DNA from: Hyparrhenia diplandra
Taxonomy: Eukaryota > Streptophyta > Magnoliopsida > Poales > Poaceae
Direction of reading: 5' to 3'
Length of the DNA stretch: 64,000 nucleotides
Assembly (NCBI GenBank): GCA_015847255.1
Contig: JADLZK010001321.1
Location: forward strand, 83,607 to 147,606
Shown: in pieces, positions 22,110-34,555 of the stretch
Layout: every line of letters begins with the position of its first letter
Position numbering within the stretch: position 1 is the stretch's first letter
Notes under the pieces: generated by a model
The model's database searches: none
The model's input: only the letters and a program-made list of their open reading frames with translations
What the model was told of the DNA's origin: nothing
Made by a program: the position numbers and the translations under genes

Positions 22110-24120
22110 TTGCATCCATCAGCGATGCGACTCAAGATGGGGAGACTGGGTCCTATGTAGCAGCATGGCATTAGCGCAATGCGGAATGGCATCAGCAACA
22201 AGGTGGCACTGCAGGAGGTAACCCTAATGCAGCGGCTCCCACCAACAATGTGCAGAACAACAATGACGGCGCTGCCGCCGCTGCTGCCGCTACCACCGAC
22301 GCTGAGGCTCCTGCATCACAGCGCAACCATGACTTGGTGATCCATCCCTGTAACTTGGATCCTGACTTTGTGTCCACCATGTACGGCTAGCCCTGCTTTG
22401 CATCTGCATAGGCCAACCTCGGGGTTTCCATCGCTGACCTCAAAAGGTTCCAAGTAACCCCCGAGGTCAACCGGGTATTTGCCCGAGTCAAGGTCGCAGC
22501 AGCACAAGTCCAGATCTTGTGCAACAACATGGGTTCGTCTTCACAAACTAGCTCCTCCTACAGTCGCTCTAAGCACTCTCAGGGCTCACATCAACCTCGT
22601 CTCGAGCGAGTCGACGAGGAAGTTGAACAACCACGCGGCAACAACCAAGGAGCCAGCAGCGCGGATCACCATAACAGGATCAATAACAACCGCCAGGACC
22701 TCCGTGGCAACCTCAACTAGAGGCACAGGGTGCGCAATGAGCATGAGCTGCAATGTCACGCCGAGTACAACTGGGAGTATGGTTCCCCACAATAGCCATA
22801 GGGGCCACCGCCACCACGACAGAGAGCTTCACACTCGTGGTAACTTGGACCGCCAGTACGGTTCTCCCAGAGAAGCCTACGGCAACGATGATCCTCCCAG
22901 AGTGGTTCTCCCACCATCACCTCCTAGGTACAATCCCTTCGACGGCTTTGCGGCGTTTTCCACTTGGCTGAACACCATTCAGTGGCCAAACACCTTCATA
23001 CCAGTCTGCATCAACAAGTACGACGGTTGCTCTGATCCGAAGATTTGGCTTCGCACCTATTCCACTATCGTCCGATTTGCTCAAGGCACTCAGGACATGA
23101 TGGCCGCCTACTTCCTGGTCATGCTAGCCGAAGCTCCACCCATCTGGCTGGAACGTCCCAAGCCTGGATCCATCGACTCTTGGGTGGGGGGTGTGCGGGG
23201 GCCGGCGGGGGCCATGGCCCCCCAAAAAAATTCTTATACCCCCGTATGTTTGATAGCCTAGCACCCAGCCCATGGTCACACAGCAGGCAGCCACTGCTTA
23301 AAGAGGCCGTAGCTTGCTGCCCAATGAAGGCCTACACATTGACGCACACAAAGTAAAAGAATGCAGGCAGGTTACGGCCACCTTGCCCTGACGCTCCGCG
23401 CTTGTGACGTTTTGTTTCCATCTTGCCCAGACCCCACACCTACGCGGCAACGCATGACGGTGAGGGCACGTAGCCGACACCCGACGATGGGGGGGACGAG
23501 CAATGGCAAGCAGGTGACCATGGCGGCATGGCCAGGAGCCCGCAATGGCGGGTAACATCAACAACGGACTCGACTATGGGCAGACATGCATCTCTTCTGC
23601 TTCTTATGTTCGTCCTCTAATTCAAAGCGCTATTTTTCGAATCCATATAGATTAGATATTGATGATTTCAATATGGTGAAGAAGTGTGTAGTGAAATTGA
23701 AATAAGTAAGATATATTGACCAATTTTTGCAAACTATTTCCTTTTGTGTATTGCCATTGCATAATTAGCTGCTATAGTTATGGTTAGCTATTGTATGCTT
23801 AAAAGTTATGATAAATTATCAAATTATTGAACCAACAAATATTTGTATGGCCCCCTTAAATTTACTCTCCAATTCCACCACTATCTCTGCACCGCCTTCA
23901 TCGACAATTACCAGGACACCTTCGTGAGGCTCGGTACATCTTGGGATTTGGACCAGGTCCAGCAAAGGGCTCATGAGTCCCTCCATGACTACATCAACCA
24001 TTTCTGGGAGAACAGAAACAAGATCACGGATTGCGACAATAAGAAGGTGATCAAGGCCTTTCACTATGGCCTTGCCAACGAGGCTTCCTCACCAGGGCGC
24101 CGACGAACGGCTACTGGCGC
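22110..24120 (+). pseudogene. gypsy Gag, split by an insertion
   Basis: A Gln/Asn/Ala-rich start (about 22140-22720) leads into YNPFDGFAAFSTWLN and INKYDGCSDPKIWLRTYSTI near 22990-23060, then MMAAYFLVMLAEAPPIWLER at about 23100-23160, ending in KPGSIDSW. After the insert it resumes at about 23870 as HYLCTAFIDNYQDTFVRLGT, WDLDQVQQRAHESLHDYINH and FWENRNKITDCDNKKVIKAF. This is the retrotransposon gag pattern with WL, FIDNY, ESL and YI anchors. An internal stop (TAG near 22718) also breaks the first part. Sequence after 24120 no longer matches Gag and no protease or pol is found. Confidence 0.7.
23178..23858. mobile_element. hAT-like non-autonomous insertion in the gag
   Basis: The insert separates SIDSW from LCTAFIDNY. 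Its left edge is G-rich (GGGGGCCGGCGGGGGCCATGGCCCCCC) and its right edge reads TATGGCCCCCTTAAATTT, so both ends carry the TGGCCCCC word in inverted order. This resembles the ends of grass hAT elements that carry TTF-type zinc fingers. The inside (about 680 bp) has no transposase that I recognise. I could not define an 8-bp target duplication. Class assignment is tentative. Confidence 0.4.
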
Positions 24121-24139
24121 ATGTATTTCTTGACGTTTG

Positions 24140-26225
24140 ATTGCGGGATTTTAAAATGAAATCTAAGAGTTTAAGGACTATGATGACACATTTAGACAAG
24201 TTGAAAAAACTGAAAATGTGTTTTGAGAGTTTAGGGATCAAGATGACACCTCAGAAAAAGATTAGTGACTGTTTGTTTAGTGAACTGGACTCTTTGTTTT
24301 TTTATATAATCGACTGTTTGATTAGTGCCTAGCTATTTTTAACAGTTTCAGTACGCTGTTGAAAATCTATGTAAAAGGATATACTAGCTGATTAATCATG
24401 TGATTAATGTTGTAATTCATGAAGTATAAGACTAGCGAAAAATATGCCAAATCTGGCTTGAAGTAGTACAACAAGTACTTTTAATTAAGTATATAAGTGT
24501 TTTAACTGGACAGATTGGAGTAATTTCTTTAAAAAGAGAATGTTTAAACCAGTCGATCATAAACGAAAAACGAATTAACCTCAATCAGCCAATCATGAAT
24601 CTAACTACACATTCATTAACTATCAAATTGCTACTTACTAATAATAATAAAACAAGTGTATATTCACTTCCCAATCCCACAGGAGCCAAGCTCAAATTTA
24701 TGATGGAAAAATGCATGTGGCCCATGGTCCAGATCTGGGCTCGACCTGAAATGGGCTGCGCTTGTGATCACCTTTTTGGGCCCTTAAATAGGGGTCACAT
24801 TTTAGTTTTTGTCACCCTTAATTTTTATATGCCCGGTTTAACAGCATATTTTTTAGGACAAGCACTTCCAAGTACCAACAATATAACGTAGGAACCTCTT
24901 TAACTAAATTTTGTTAAAGAACAATAAGTGAGTGCTTGCGATGAGAGGTACCATGGAAATTTCTTTGGCAGTTTTAATAGTCCCGTTAATAAGAACTTCG
25001 GCATTATCATCAGGGCCTCCGGCATTATATTTTTTCCATGCATCCAAGGAAGTATTAAGCAATATTTTCATTATACTCTTGCAATCACAAATAAGCAATA
25101 TTTAGAATGGACCTAATGGACAAGTCTTTTCATTATACTCCTTGCAATCACAAATAAGCAATATTTTGGACAACCCACGAGATCTAAGGAACACAACTAT
25201 TGATATTCATTTTGTTTAGAATATTCCATAAAGTTTATCGAAAATCTACTTTGATCGAATTATATTTCGAAAAACCTCTACTTGTGTATATTTTGTAAGG
25301 TCAATACATAAAGATTAACGTGCAACCAAAGTTTGAAGTGGTTGACATAGAGTTTTGAGCTTCCTGGCAGCTTCTCATTGTCAAAAACTAGAAACTCAAA
25401 TAAACAACGAACTTTTCGTGCAGCTTTCGAAAAGCTGGAAGCTTAAAAAAGTTGAATTTATATGGTAAACTAGAAAAGCTAAGTTTGATGAGCTTTTTTC
25501 GTAGTTTTTCTGAGCTCATAAAGGTAAACGTATCTTTCAAAAAATTCTATTTGGCAGAGCTCTTAGAGTTGATTCTTTGCTTAATCTAGCAGGAGCTTTG
25601 CCAAATAATTTGCCAAAATTCTTTTTTGATTCTATATAGTGATTCTCTTAAATGAACTAAGAGGGTGCGAGCTAAAAAGGTAGCTTCTACTGATTATGTA
25701 AAGTGATTCTTCATTCCAATTTTAAGAGTTTATGCTAGAAAATTAACGAGAATCACTTTGAGCCACGGAATCATTTCTCTTAGACGATCAACTCCAATAA
25801 AAACAAAAATCAGATGGAGTTCTACTAAACAAGTCTTAATATTAGCTTTTGAGAACAAAAAGTCAGCAACAACTTTTCGGAAAAGCTCAAAAGCTGCGGC
25901 TCAAACAACACATGCCCTTAGAAACAACTCAAGCATCACTATTCTGTCTCTTTTCCCACTCTCCTCTTCCGCTAGCTACATAATTCTCATTCTCTTCTTG
26001 CCCGTTCATTGTTCTCCACATGTAGTGCCAACAATACCAGGTGACTAGAGGATGATGTAACAAAAATTATACGAGGGAATAGGATAAAACTCAGCATGCA
26101 CTCATGCACCTTATTAGTATACAACACACATGAACACAAAGTTTTGGCTTTGGAAAGAAATTCAAGTGATCACTCATCGCACTACGACCCATATTAAGAA
26201 TTTCTTAAAAATAAATTCACGCTAT
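24140..26225. other. AT-rich intergenic stretch
   Basis: No gene is seen. Two small items stand out. A direct repeat of TTGCAATCACAAATAAGCAA with flanking bases lies at 25068-25102 and 25131-25164. Within 25335-25920 there are many AAAGCT/AGCTTTT words and inverted GAGCTTCC...GGAAAAGCTC-type edges. The left text AGAGTTTTGAGC and the right text GCTCAAACAACACATGCCC may be the ends of a MITE. Confidence 0.4.
25335..25920. repeat. possible MITE
   Basis: AT-rich and hairpin-prone: repeated GAGCTTTT, AAAAGCTG and GCTTCT words occur in both orientations, and one end resembles the inverted other end. No clear terminal inverted repeat or target duplication could be fixed, so the borders are approximate. 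Confidence 0.3.
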
Positions 26226-26429
26226 CAAATCAGATCATGGTAAAGAAAGGGGGTGTGGAGCGAGACAGACAGCCTCGAATCGAACGGCTCTAGCCGGCCG
26301 GAATGGTCGCGTCCGACCGCCCAAGTGTCCAAGCGCAACGGGGGCAAACGGGGAAGAAACCCCCACGGTGGTGGGCCCTCGCCGCTCTCGCCGCCGCCCA
26401 CGGAGATTTTCATATCAGATCGGGGTGGG

Positions 26430-27011
26430 CGAAGTCGCAACAAAAGAAACCAGCCTCCGCCGAGAGATCGCATCCGCCTGCTTTCCCCAACCTTCCCTTT
26501 CCTTCCTCCCCACCCCGGCGACGCGGCCACCCCCGCGATCGAAAGCAACCAACCCACCACCACCGCGGGGAGGAACCGGGAGAGCAAGATGTCGCCCGGT
26601 GTACAGCCGGCGCGAGGAGCCCCTTCTTCGGCTTCCCTCGGTGCCGCCGCCGCCCTCGTCTTCTCATGTGCGTTCCCCATCCCCACCCTCCTTCCCATTC
26701 TTCCGATCGAGTGATTCCGCTGAAAGCTGCCGTTTTTTTTGGGAAATTTTAGATTTTTTCTCTATCCATTTCCCGATCTATCGCTGGGGCGGCGCCATGG
26801 TTCGGCTCGATCCGGCGAGCTCCACCCTCCGTCAGCTCGATCCCGTTTGCCCCGGCGCTAGATCCACATGCCCCTCCGCTAGATTCGGCTCGATCGGGGC
26901 GGGATTCGAGCGGCGTGCTTTTTGATTGTTGTTCTTTGACGCCATTGTTGTTACGCTTGCTTGATCCGACGCAGGGGCATGGGCGCGGCCTACGGAACGG
27001 CGAAGAGCGGC
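26430..27011 (+). pseudogene. VHA-c: V-type H+-ATPase 16 kDa proteolipid subunit c, 5' part
   Basis: Subunit c builds the proton-conducting membrane ring of the vacuolar ATPase. A GC-rich leader precedes ATG at 26589. Exon 1 (26589-26667) ends in LGAAAALVFSC, and just before it another frame reads PFFGFL, exactly as in plant subunit c. The donor is at 26668 (GTGCGT). The intron is 306-309 bp, with the acceptor ACGCAG ending at 26974. Exon 2 continues MGAAYGTAKSG (26979-27011), the next residues of the family. A retrotransposon starts at 27012, inside the gene. Frame offsets around the PFFGFL word and the acceptor (extra G) could be real damage or consensus error. After the TE, at 43363, at most about 20 bp (GTCGTGGTTTCT) still resembles the expected coding sequence, and the rest of the roughly 165-residue protein is missing. 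Confidence 0.82.
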
Positions 27012-27762
27012 CGTTGGTATTTCTAACGTCACTAACTAGAAACAGATATAAACCTATCACTAGCAATGGCGTCAAAAATAAATATCGAGATGTTGCTTCG
27101 GATAAAACTAAAAGAAAATAATTCATTGCAGTTCATAGCATATCTGAAAAGGTTGTCATCCCTATAGTTAAACTACTAATATGCAAGGAATAAAATATTC
27201 GTCCTATGCCTTGATAAACTTCTCAATAAGTGAATAAATAAATAAACTGGGTATCGCAAGCGCCGCAGATATGAATATACCATTGTAGCATTTTAACCGG
27301 GAGTAAGAAACTGGTATTGAATTTATATTCTACCACGAGGGAAAGAAGTCTATTATCAAGAATTAACTATGCATGTGTGTATCATGTCTCGTATGCAAAG
27401 CTTAAGTATTAAATCTATCAATTACATAAACAGGGGATCAAAGTTCACAATAAAGATAAAAGTTCGATAAATAGATTCAACCAAGTCATATCCGGTGTGC
27501 AAGTAGAAAGTGTCAACAATTGGACGATAGCAATTCATAGGCTAGCTAGCATTAGAAACTCCAATATGTAACTCTAAACTATAAGTTAGGATCTACTTGA
27601 TTAGTGCAATACATCTAACAATCATCGAAGAAGAAATAATTAAATCCACACATGAGGACAGAATCCGTGAAGACTAAGGGCGAAACATAGAACAACCCGA
27701 ATAATATCATCCGCTAGGCCTACATACGGGGATGGATTGCAAAAGGACTCAATGGTGTCCTT

Positions 27763-29158
27763 TGTTGGTATTTGTTAACCTACAGGAATATTATGATGGA
27801 TAATCCGCAAGCGAACGGATACCGGTGAGCACTTCACCCGGGAATAGGGCTTTAAATATCGAATCCACAGGGAGAAGGTGAGAAAGCATGTCGAGGTGTA
27901 TAGCTAAATCCAGAGTGGCTATATAACTAGATTAAAAGAGAGGTAAGGAGTTCCATTAGGAAGGTCTTGTTCTCACTTCAAGTAAATCATTTGCACATTG
28001 TTCTTAAGAGGGGTTGTCATGAAGAAACTCTTAATAAAGGGAATCTACGCTAACAACGCAGGGGCTCCTACGATTTCTATAAGCGGGGCGGGCATACGAA
28101 GGACTCAATGGCGCTGTCACCACCACGATCAGCCTTAACGGTTGGTGTTTCACCCCGCCTATAGAAGGTATTCGTAATAAGCTAGTCAATCTAAGCACCA
28201 CGCTTACATTAATCTAACAACTTCAACTCAAGAGCAACCAAGAATCAAAGTAATCTTATCAAAGAAATACGAACCTTAAGAACAATAGAGACAATACCAC
28301 TTTACTCGAATGGAAGTCGAACAATCCACAAGATCTCGAGTTGCGCTCCAATGGCACCAACTCCCGGAGGAAGAAGAAGAAGATGGAGGCGCCGACTGAC
28401 TCGGGCCTTCCTTCAACTCCGCCTCAACCGCGCTCTAATTCTCTCTCAACTTGAAGCTCTACTCTCAACTCTAATCTAAGGCTTCTAGTTCTACATCTTG
28501 TCTAATCTTCTACTTCTAGTTCTTGAACTAGAGCTAAGGCCGTCGACTAGAGCTGGATCGATCGATATATGATGATGAGTTGATCGAGATTCATTTGAAG
28601 CCAGGGGCAGGGGGGGGTCTATATATATGGGTCTTCTTATGTCTCTTCAGCCAAAGCCAAGCAATGTGGTACTAATCTTCATGGGCCTTGATAATGAAGC
28701 GATGACCATTGGATCAAACCCGGCATTATACGACCGGTTTAGATTGCGTCTTAGAGGCGGTGGAGGAAGCTTAGGAGGCGAGGGCAACTTGACGGCCAAG
28801 CGGGGCCGATCGGCCCCATTATTGGGCCGATCGGCCCGGGGTGGGCTCCACTCACGGGCCGCGATGCGTCGCGCTTCCTCGGAGTCTTCTAGATGATGTT
28901 TTCTTCGGTGTTAAGTTTCGTTCACGTCGGGTGTAATCCGGAGCCTTCTAGACTTGTTTCGGAGTTGGATTGCGTTACGTTGCGTCCCGTCGTATGACAC
29001 GTCATTTCGGGCTTTTTTTTGTTATGTCCCGCAAATCATAACTTTACCAAAACTCATAGAAATCATTAGTAGAAACCCCTAATAAGGTTATCTAATTATA
29101 TTTTAGTCCTTTTCCATGAATTGTTGATGCATAAAAATATGAGTTAGTGGCGTCAACA
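27763..29158 (-). mobile_element. LTR of element B (3' LTR in element orientation)
   Basis: Contains perfect palindromes GGGGCCGATCGGCCCC (28802-28817) and GGGCCGATCGGCCC (28824-28837), separated by ATTATT. TATA (GTCTATATATATGGG on the + strand) lies near 28617-28630. The PPT abuts the LTR at 29161. The other copy is 34556-35952, with the palindromes at 35595-35608 and 35616-35627. Confidence 0.9.
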
Positions 29159-31340
29159 AACTCCCCCACACTTAGGCTTTTACTCGTCCTCGATAAAAGG
29201 ATGGTCTAACTTTAATGTAACCGTAGAGACAAAGAATGGATCATAATTATACTCCATGGTCATACACGCACTTTGGGATATCGAGCATGGAATGGTTAGA
29301 AACAGATCACCTTAAATTCTTAAACCAAGTCACTTGGAGAGATTTTGCATAAGTTTTGAAAAGAAAACATAGCTCTACTTACTCCTTTGTGACACTCTCA
29401 TGTCTCTCAAAATATATTATATCCTCACAGTTCATTTATTATATCATATGTGGAGCTCAAGAACATGTAGCACACTTACCTTGTATTTATTCTTGAGTCA
29501 ACTGTGGATCCATGGAGATAGATGTCATAAGTCATAGATCAAGATGTGCATGTAAATCAAGATTATTATTACCACTTTGCTCTCTCTAGTTGAAAATCTT
29601 CTATCTCCCTTTTTGGAACATTTATATTTATTTATTTATTTTCCAAGCGAGGTAACCAGCTATTTAGTGGAGAGGTGGGTTCTACTCACCCTCGGACACT
29701 TGTCCATTTTTACTCTCTCAATTATTAGAGAAGTGGGCCCTACTCACCCTCGGACACTTGTCCATTATTCTTCTCTTCATTTTTGCCTTTTTCTTTTCTT
29801 AGAGGGGGTTCTTCGACCCGTAGAACACTTGCTCATTTTCTCCTCTCTCTCACTTTTCTCTCCACTCTTAGAATTTTGAACATTTGGCTTTTTCATAGCT
29901 GTACCTTTTTCAACAATTAAAATTATGGGAGATAGAGATTAAAACTTTTAGAGCATGGATACTTTAGTGAAAGCAAAGTGTATGTGATCTTGATCTTAGA
30001 CTTTAGACAAATTTCAACATGGGTCGTGGTTTTGACAAAGCTCAACACAAGAAAGCAACAATTAATTAGATATATCTTTAATAATTGCTACGGCTCTATT
30101 AGGATGTATCATTGATCACAAAGGAGAAGCATAACTAATGATTTTAATATTTTGAAATAAATAACTCTCCAAAGACAAGATAAAAGAAAAAGGATCTCAT
30201 TATTCTAACTTTATTCTTTCTCATGTTTTAAGCAATTAAAGCATCCCACAAGTGACAGGTATATGTAGGAATTTAATTATGCAAAACTTTGTTCATGGGT
30301 TAACAAGACATCTTTTTTTCGTATAAGGAAAACATACCATAACGAGAAAAAGACTTATTTTTAATTCGGAACGGAAAGTAATTTGCGAAAATTGAAAAGT
30401 TTTAGGAAGCAAACCGGCGGTGGACGAAGCGGGCACGAGTGGGGCGGGCAAGGGCCGGTCGGCCTAATATATGGGCGGTCGGCCTCCCACCCGGTTCACC
30501 GTGTCGGGGCACGGTTCGTCGTCTTGAGTCGATGGTTCCGTCTTGGTTCGAATTTTTGATTTTAGTCACGAAAAATTCTGTTTGTTGTCGAGGATCTCCC
30601 CCACACTTATTTTATTTATCTTGCATACAAAGCATGGTGGAGACAAAAACATATCCGAAATATATGGAGAATAATTGACTCAACTTGTGGATGACTTCCA
30701 TAAGAGCACTTTATTATATAATTCGAATCCTAATATTTAATAGTAAACTAATTTTGACTAAACCGAATTAAACAAATTAATCGAACTAACTTTTATAATT
30801 CACACGCTAAGACTCATTAACTCGTATATAATAACTAGCTAATATTAAAAGGTAAAGTAGCAATACTTACCGTGATAGCTGGGGTGCTCTCCCCCAAAAT
30901 TTGGATATTGAAGTAGTCCTTTCGTTTGTCCTTGGAACTTGTTAGCCTTCGGGTTCTCCTTACATGTTCTCCCTGTAAATATTAATTCGCATATACCGAA
31001 GGAACAAACTCTAGGAACATGTTGTGAGCCTTCATGTGCTCACATATTTTTGGATTTTTTCTATAAAAGCGTGGACCTTCATGTGCCCACATATTTTTTT
31101 AGGAATTTTCTATGCAAAAGAATGATGATGCAAAAACATATGAATGCAATATTTTTGGATTTTTATTTTTATGCCGCCACAACAAGGAGTACTTGCATGG
31201 GGCTTAAAAAACCGATGCTGTAAACAAACATATTTTTATGATTTTTTTATGTAAGGTATAGGAAAGTAAACATGCTAAAGGAAATATGCTAATTTAAATA
31301 TGCCGTGTAGAAAATAAATATGTAGATAAATCTTTGAAGT
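29159..31340 (-). other. 3' noncoding module of element B
   Basis: The module contains the PPT (29161-29174), palindromes GGACACTTGTCC at 29694-29705 and 29752-29763, a decayed third (29823-29834), and an exact second copy of the 14-base PPT at 30596-30609. Imperfect GGCCGGTCGGCC and GGGCGGTCGGCC (30453-30464 and 30473-30484), separated by TAATATAT, repeat the LTR palindrome arrangement. A third PPT-like CTCTCCCCCAAAATTT is near 30889. The + strand words GTGAGCCTTCATGTGCTCAC and GACCTTCATGTGCCCAC near 31025-31090 recur in element C at about 38338. No gene is seen. Confidence 0.6.
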
Positions 31341-34300
31341 TACCTCTCGGTGAGAATTTTGAGTACTTACTCCCATGGCGTGCGTCATCGATGGCATCTC
31401 GTCTGGGAGTGTCGTGTGCGAAATGGTGCCTTCAATGATCTCGACGAGTGGCGTAGATGAGGTGGCCGATGGAGATGGTGTTTGTTCGGTTGATGATGCG
31501 GGTAGTGGTAGGTCTTCCGAAGGTGTACTCTTGACGTCCTCTTTAGTAGGTGATACTTCTTTCTTTTTCCATGTCGCTTCTTCGGAGGAGACCTTTCTTG
31601 AAGTGGCGAGTCTTTGAGTGTTCGATTGGTCGGGGGCGGCGAACTTTTAATCTTTCTTAATGTCTTCCTTGTTCGTCAACTCCGTTCCAACCGGTCTTGT
31701 GATTTTTAGCGGCGTCTCCGCGTCTTGTTCTTCTTGGGTCTTGTGGTGAGGTAGGCAATAGTGGTGGTGTAAGGCCCTCTTGATGGAGTATGGGGATGAA
31801 TGTTGACCCATTACTCTTGTCAAGTGGTCTACACCTCCAATCATGTCGTGCTCACTTTGATCTTCTTGGTCACTCTTCAAGTGCATCATCGATCTTAATA
31901 GCCACTTGGTGATGGCGTTGCCCATGTTTTTTTGATTCGGTTTTTTGAAGGAAGATTGGATGGTGGTACCGGGCGGCGTCTTGTTTAGTGTGCATATTTG
32001 TAGGTCGGGGACTTCCACTTGTAGGAATTGGGAAGTAAGACTTCTCCTCTTATTGCGCAAAGTGAGTCCACGCTTGCAAAGACAAGGTAGAGATCAAGTG
32101 CATGGGCTGTTGGTGGTGGAAAACACCATCAGAACCAAAATTTCATTTACTTCTACTCTAACCTTGTGGGCATATTGAACAAGATAAAGATAATGTATAA
32201 GTTCATTTATGACAAGGGTGGTAAGATCAAAAGATAAATCTAGCATGTAAATATTTTTAGCAAAATAATGAGCGAACAAGAAAGTGATGCTAGAAACAGT
32301 TTTTTTAAAAGCTAACATGTCGAGTTAACAAGATTGAATCTTGTGAAACTATAACTCTAGCATGTTTGACTTTTTATTTATGAGAATGCCATAGTAAAAG
32401 AGGAATTAACGACAACTTACCTCAAGGTGTTACCTTTATTATTGGAATATGATGGCGCTATTACACCTTGTGGTGGTCCTTCTCTTCTTCTTGAGTGGCA
32501 TGTGGAGTGACAGGTGCATGTCGGGAGGAAGAGGATGGCTTAATTATCTTCAATGGAATTGGCCTCCCTCCTTGATGCTTCCATCACCCATGAATTCCTC
32601 CTTCGAGTGAGTGCTTCGATTGTGGATTTTGTCTTATGTCACTCTTGTTCTTTTTTGGCTCATCGGGAATTCTTTTATCCATAAGTCATGTCTCACATGT
32701 CTTGCTCCATCTCTAGTGAGTTCATCTCGACCTCCCCCAAACTTGTTTTATTGTTTTCGCAGGGGTTAGTCCAACAAAGATATACCGGCATCTACTATAG
32801 TTTACTATGGTTCAAAAGTCAACCTAGACACCACGTCTAATTTGATTTAGGAAGGCGTTCTAACCTAAGCACCATGCTTCATTTAAAAAGCCTTTAGAAG
32901 AAAGATCACCACACCTTATGGTTTCAGGAATCAAACTAAACACCATGTTTAACTTTCGAGCCATGAAAACAATTTAAACTAAGCACCCCGCTTAATCTAA
33001 AAGGTGTATGAAAATACTTCAAAACCTAAGCATACTATAGCAAACAATGGTAGCATGAAAGCATTGCGAGATTTATTCAAAAACGAGAGATGATAGAGCA
33101 TGATGAGTGTTTAACGGTCGAGCATGCATAAAGGTAAAGATAACCAAGCTAGTGTAGCAACACGACAATAAATGTTTCTATGTATGTAATTCAATGTTGC
33201 ATAATGACTGGTTGGACATACCTTGTATTGTCATCCTTCGTTCTTCTTTACTCCAAACCTGGCATGGTCGGTGACAAGAATACCCGAAGGAAAAATTTTT
33301 ATAATCATATGCTCATAAAGTAGGGGTATATAGTGATATATAAGTCTTTATAGTATTTCCCCTAGAGTGCTTGTTTTAGGACAAAAAGCTCGTCCTTGGG
33401 AAACTTTCAAATTATGAATCAAGATGATGAAGTGGTTTCCCTTATAATGCCATCTCTCAAAATTTCAAGCCGTAGGAAAATTCATCAACAACCACCCTTT
33501 CTAAATTTGGAGATCTCATGTGCGGCAAGAATTGAGATGGCAATCAATTTAGGAGTGAGCATGGACTAGGTGGAAAAGTTCCATTTATGAAGTAGTCTTT
33601 ATGCTCATTGATGTTCTCCGAAAAATGCGCTCCTTTTGGTCTTCCTTAGATTGTTCATAATATTTTAGGATCGTGAGGAGACGCAAGAAAAGGGCACAAG
33701 AGGATTCATTGGGCTCAAGGATGTGGTTAAAGATGGGTTCGAAAAGAATTATCTAATTTGAACATAAAAGAGAGAGACAGGAGTGGCTTCTTGATGGCTT
33801 TGCTCTCTTCCTATGGCATGATTAGATATGCCATCCTTGAGGTTCCCTCAATGTCCTGCGTAGCAATAAAGGTGCTTTCTAAGAGATTATCTTAAAAGAG
33901 GTTTGGATTGTATATGGTCTCTTGTGAAGCTGGAAGTTCGTGAAACTCATCATCTAAAGAAATATCCAAGGGTTGAATTTCTTCTCCCTTAAAGGTTTTT
34001 AAGCGCATTGATGGTTTGGGGTTGATAGCTAAGTCTTGGGATTGGAGTGATGGTGATATAGCTATCGGAACTTCTATTTTTTTTATTTTGGAGGATGATT
34101 CTTCTTCCTTTGGGTGGTCATAAAGAATGCTAGTATATGGGTTTCACCCGAGTTAGATCAAAGCAAACCTTGCTTAAAAGGGAAAGAAAAGGTTCCTCCA
34201 AAAAGCGCATGATGATCATGCGCACAACACTTTCATGATGTCGGCAAAGACTCCTACCATAGAAGATATGATCCCGCTTCTCACTCCCGAGAAGTATTGC

Positions 34301-34500
34301 TTCATGATCATTTTGATCAACCGTAGGCGTAGCTAATGGCCGGATGTAGGGATGAGATCTAAGGATTCTAGTGGCGAGCTTCCGCTTAAGGGTGCAGTAT
34401 AAGATAGATAAATATGGAATCAATTGATCCCACGAAGATAGAAAAAGATGAGAAGATAGAATAAAAGAAAAAGATAAAAGTATAGTACAAGATTTAGCTA
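31340..34500 (-). pseudogene. element B internal coding remnant
   Basis: No Gag core, RT or integrase is recognised. One open frame on the minus strand (31647-32060, 137 codons) has no family I know. Continuing after its stop, the reading at about 31380-31620 (SSEEATWKKKEVSPTKEDVK, STPSEDLPLPASS) resembles the C-terminal tail of element C's second protease ORF (STKEARLEEERSSPTKK, KSTPS). It is therefore a decayed, homologous reading frame. A second coding-like stretch on the minus strand at 33400-34430 (98 codons open at 34130-34423) is unassigned. Element B is thus even further from autonomy than elements A and C. Confidence 0.45.
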
Positions 34501-34555
34501 TAGTTTTTCAACGTGGTCTCAAACCGTTCTCCCCGGCAACGGCGCCAGAAATGCT

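Noticed and set aside
26589..26714. VHA-c as a functional gene
   Set aside because: Exon 2 ends at an LTR after 11 codons and no later exon is found in the window.
29159..30609. Segment between the two PPT copies of element B as a fossil LTR
   Set aside because: Length is similar to the LTR, but it does not begin with TG after the inner tract and does not align with LTR B apart from the palindrome pair.
31375..31617. Plus-strand 80-codon frame in element B
   Set aside because: The minus strand at the same place is homologous to element C's protease tail; the + frame is a shadow.
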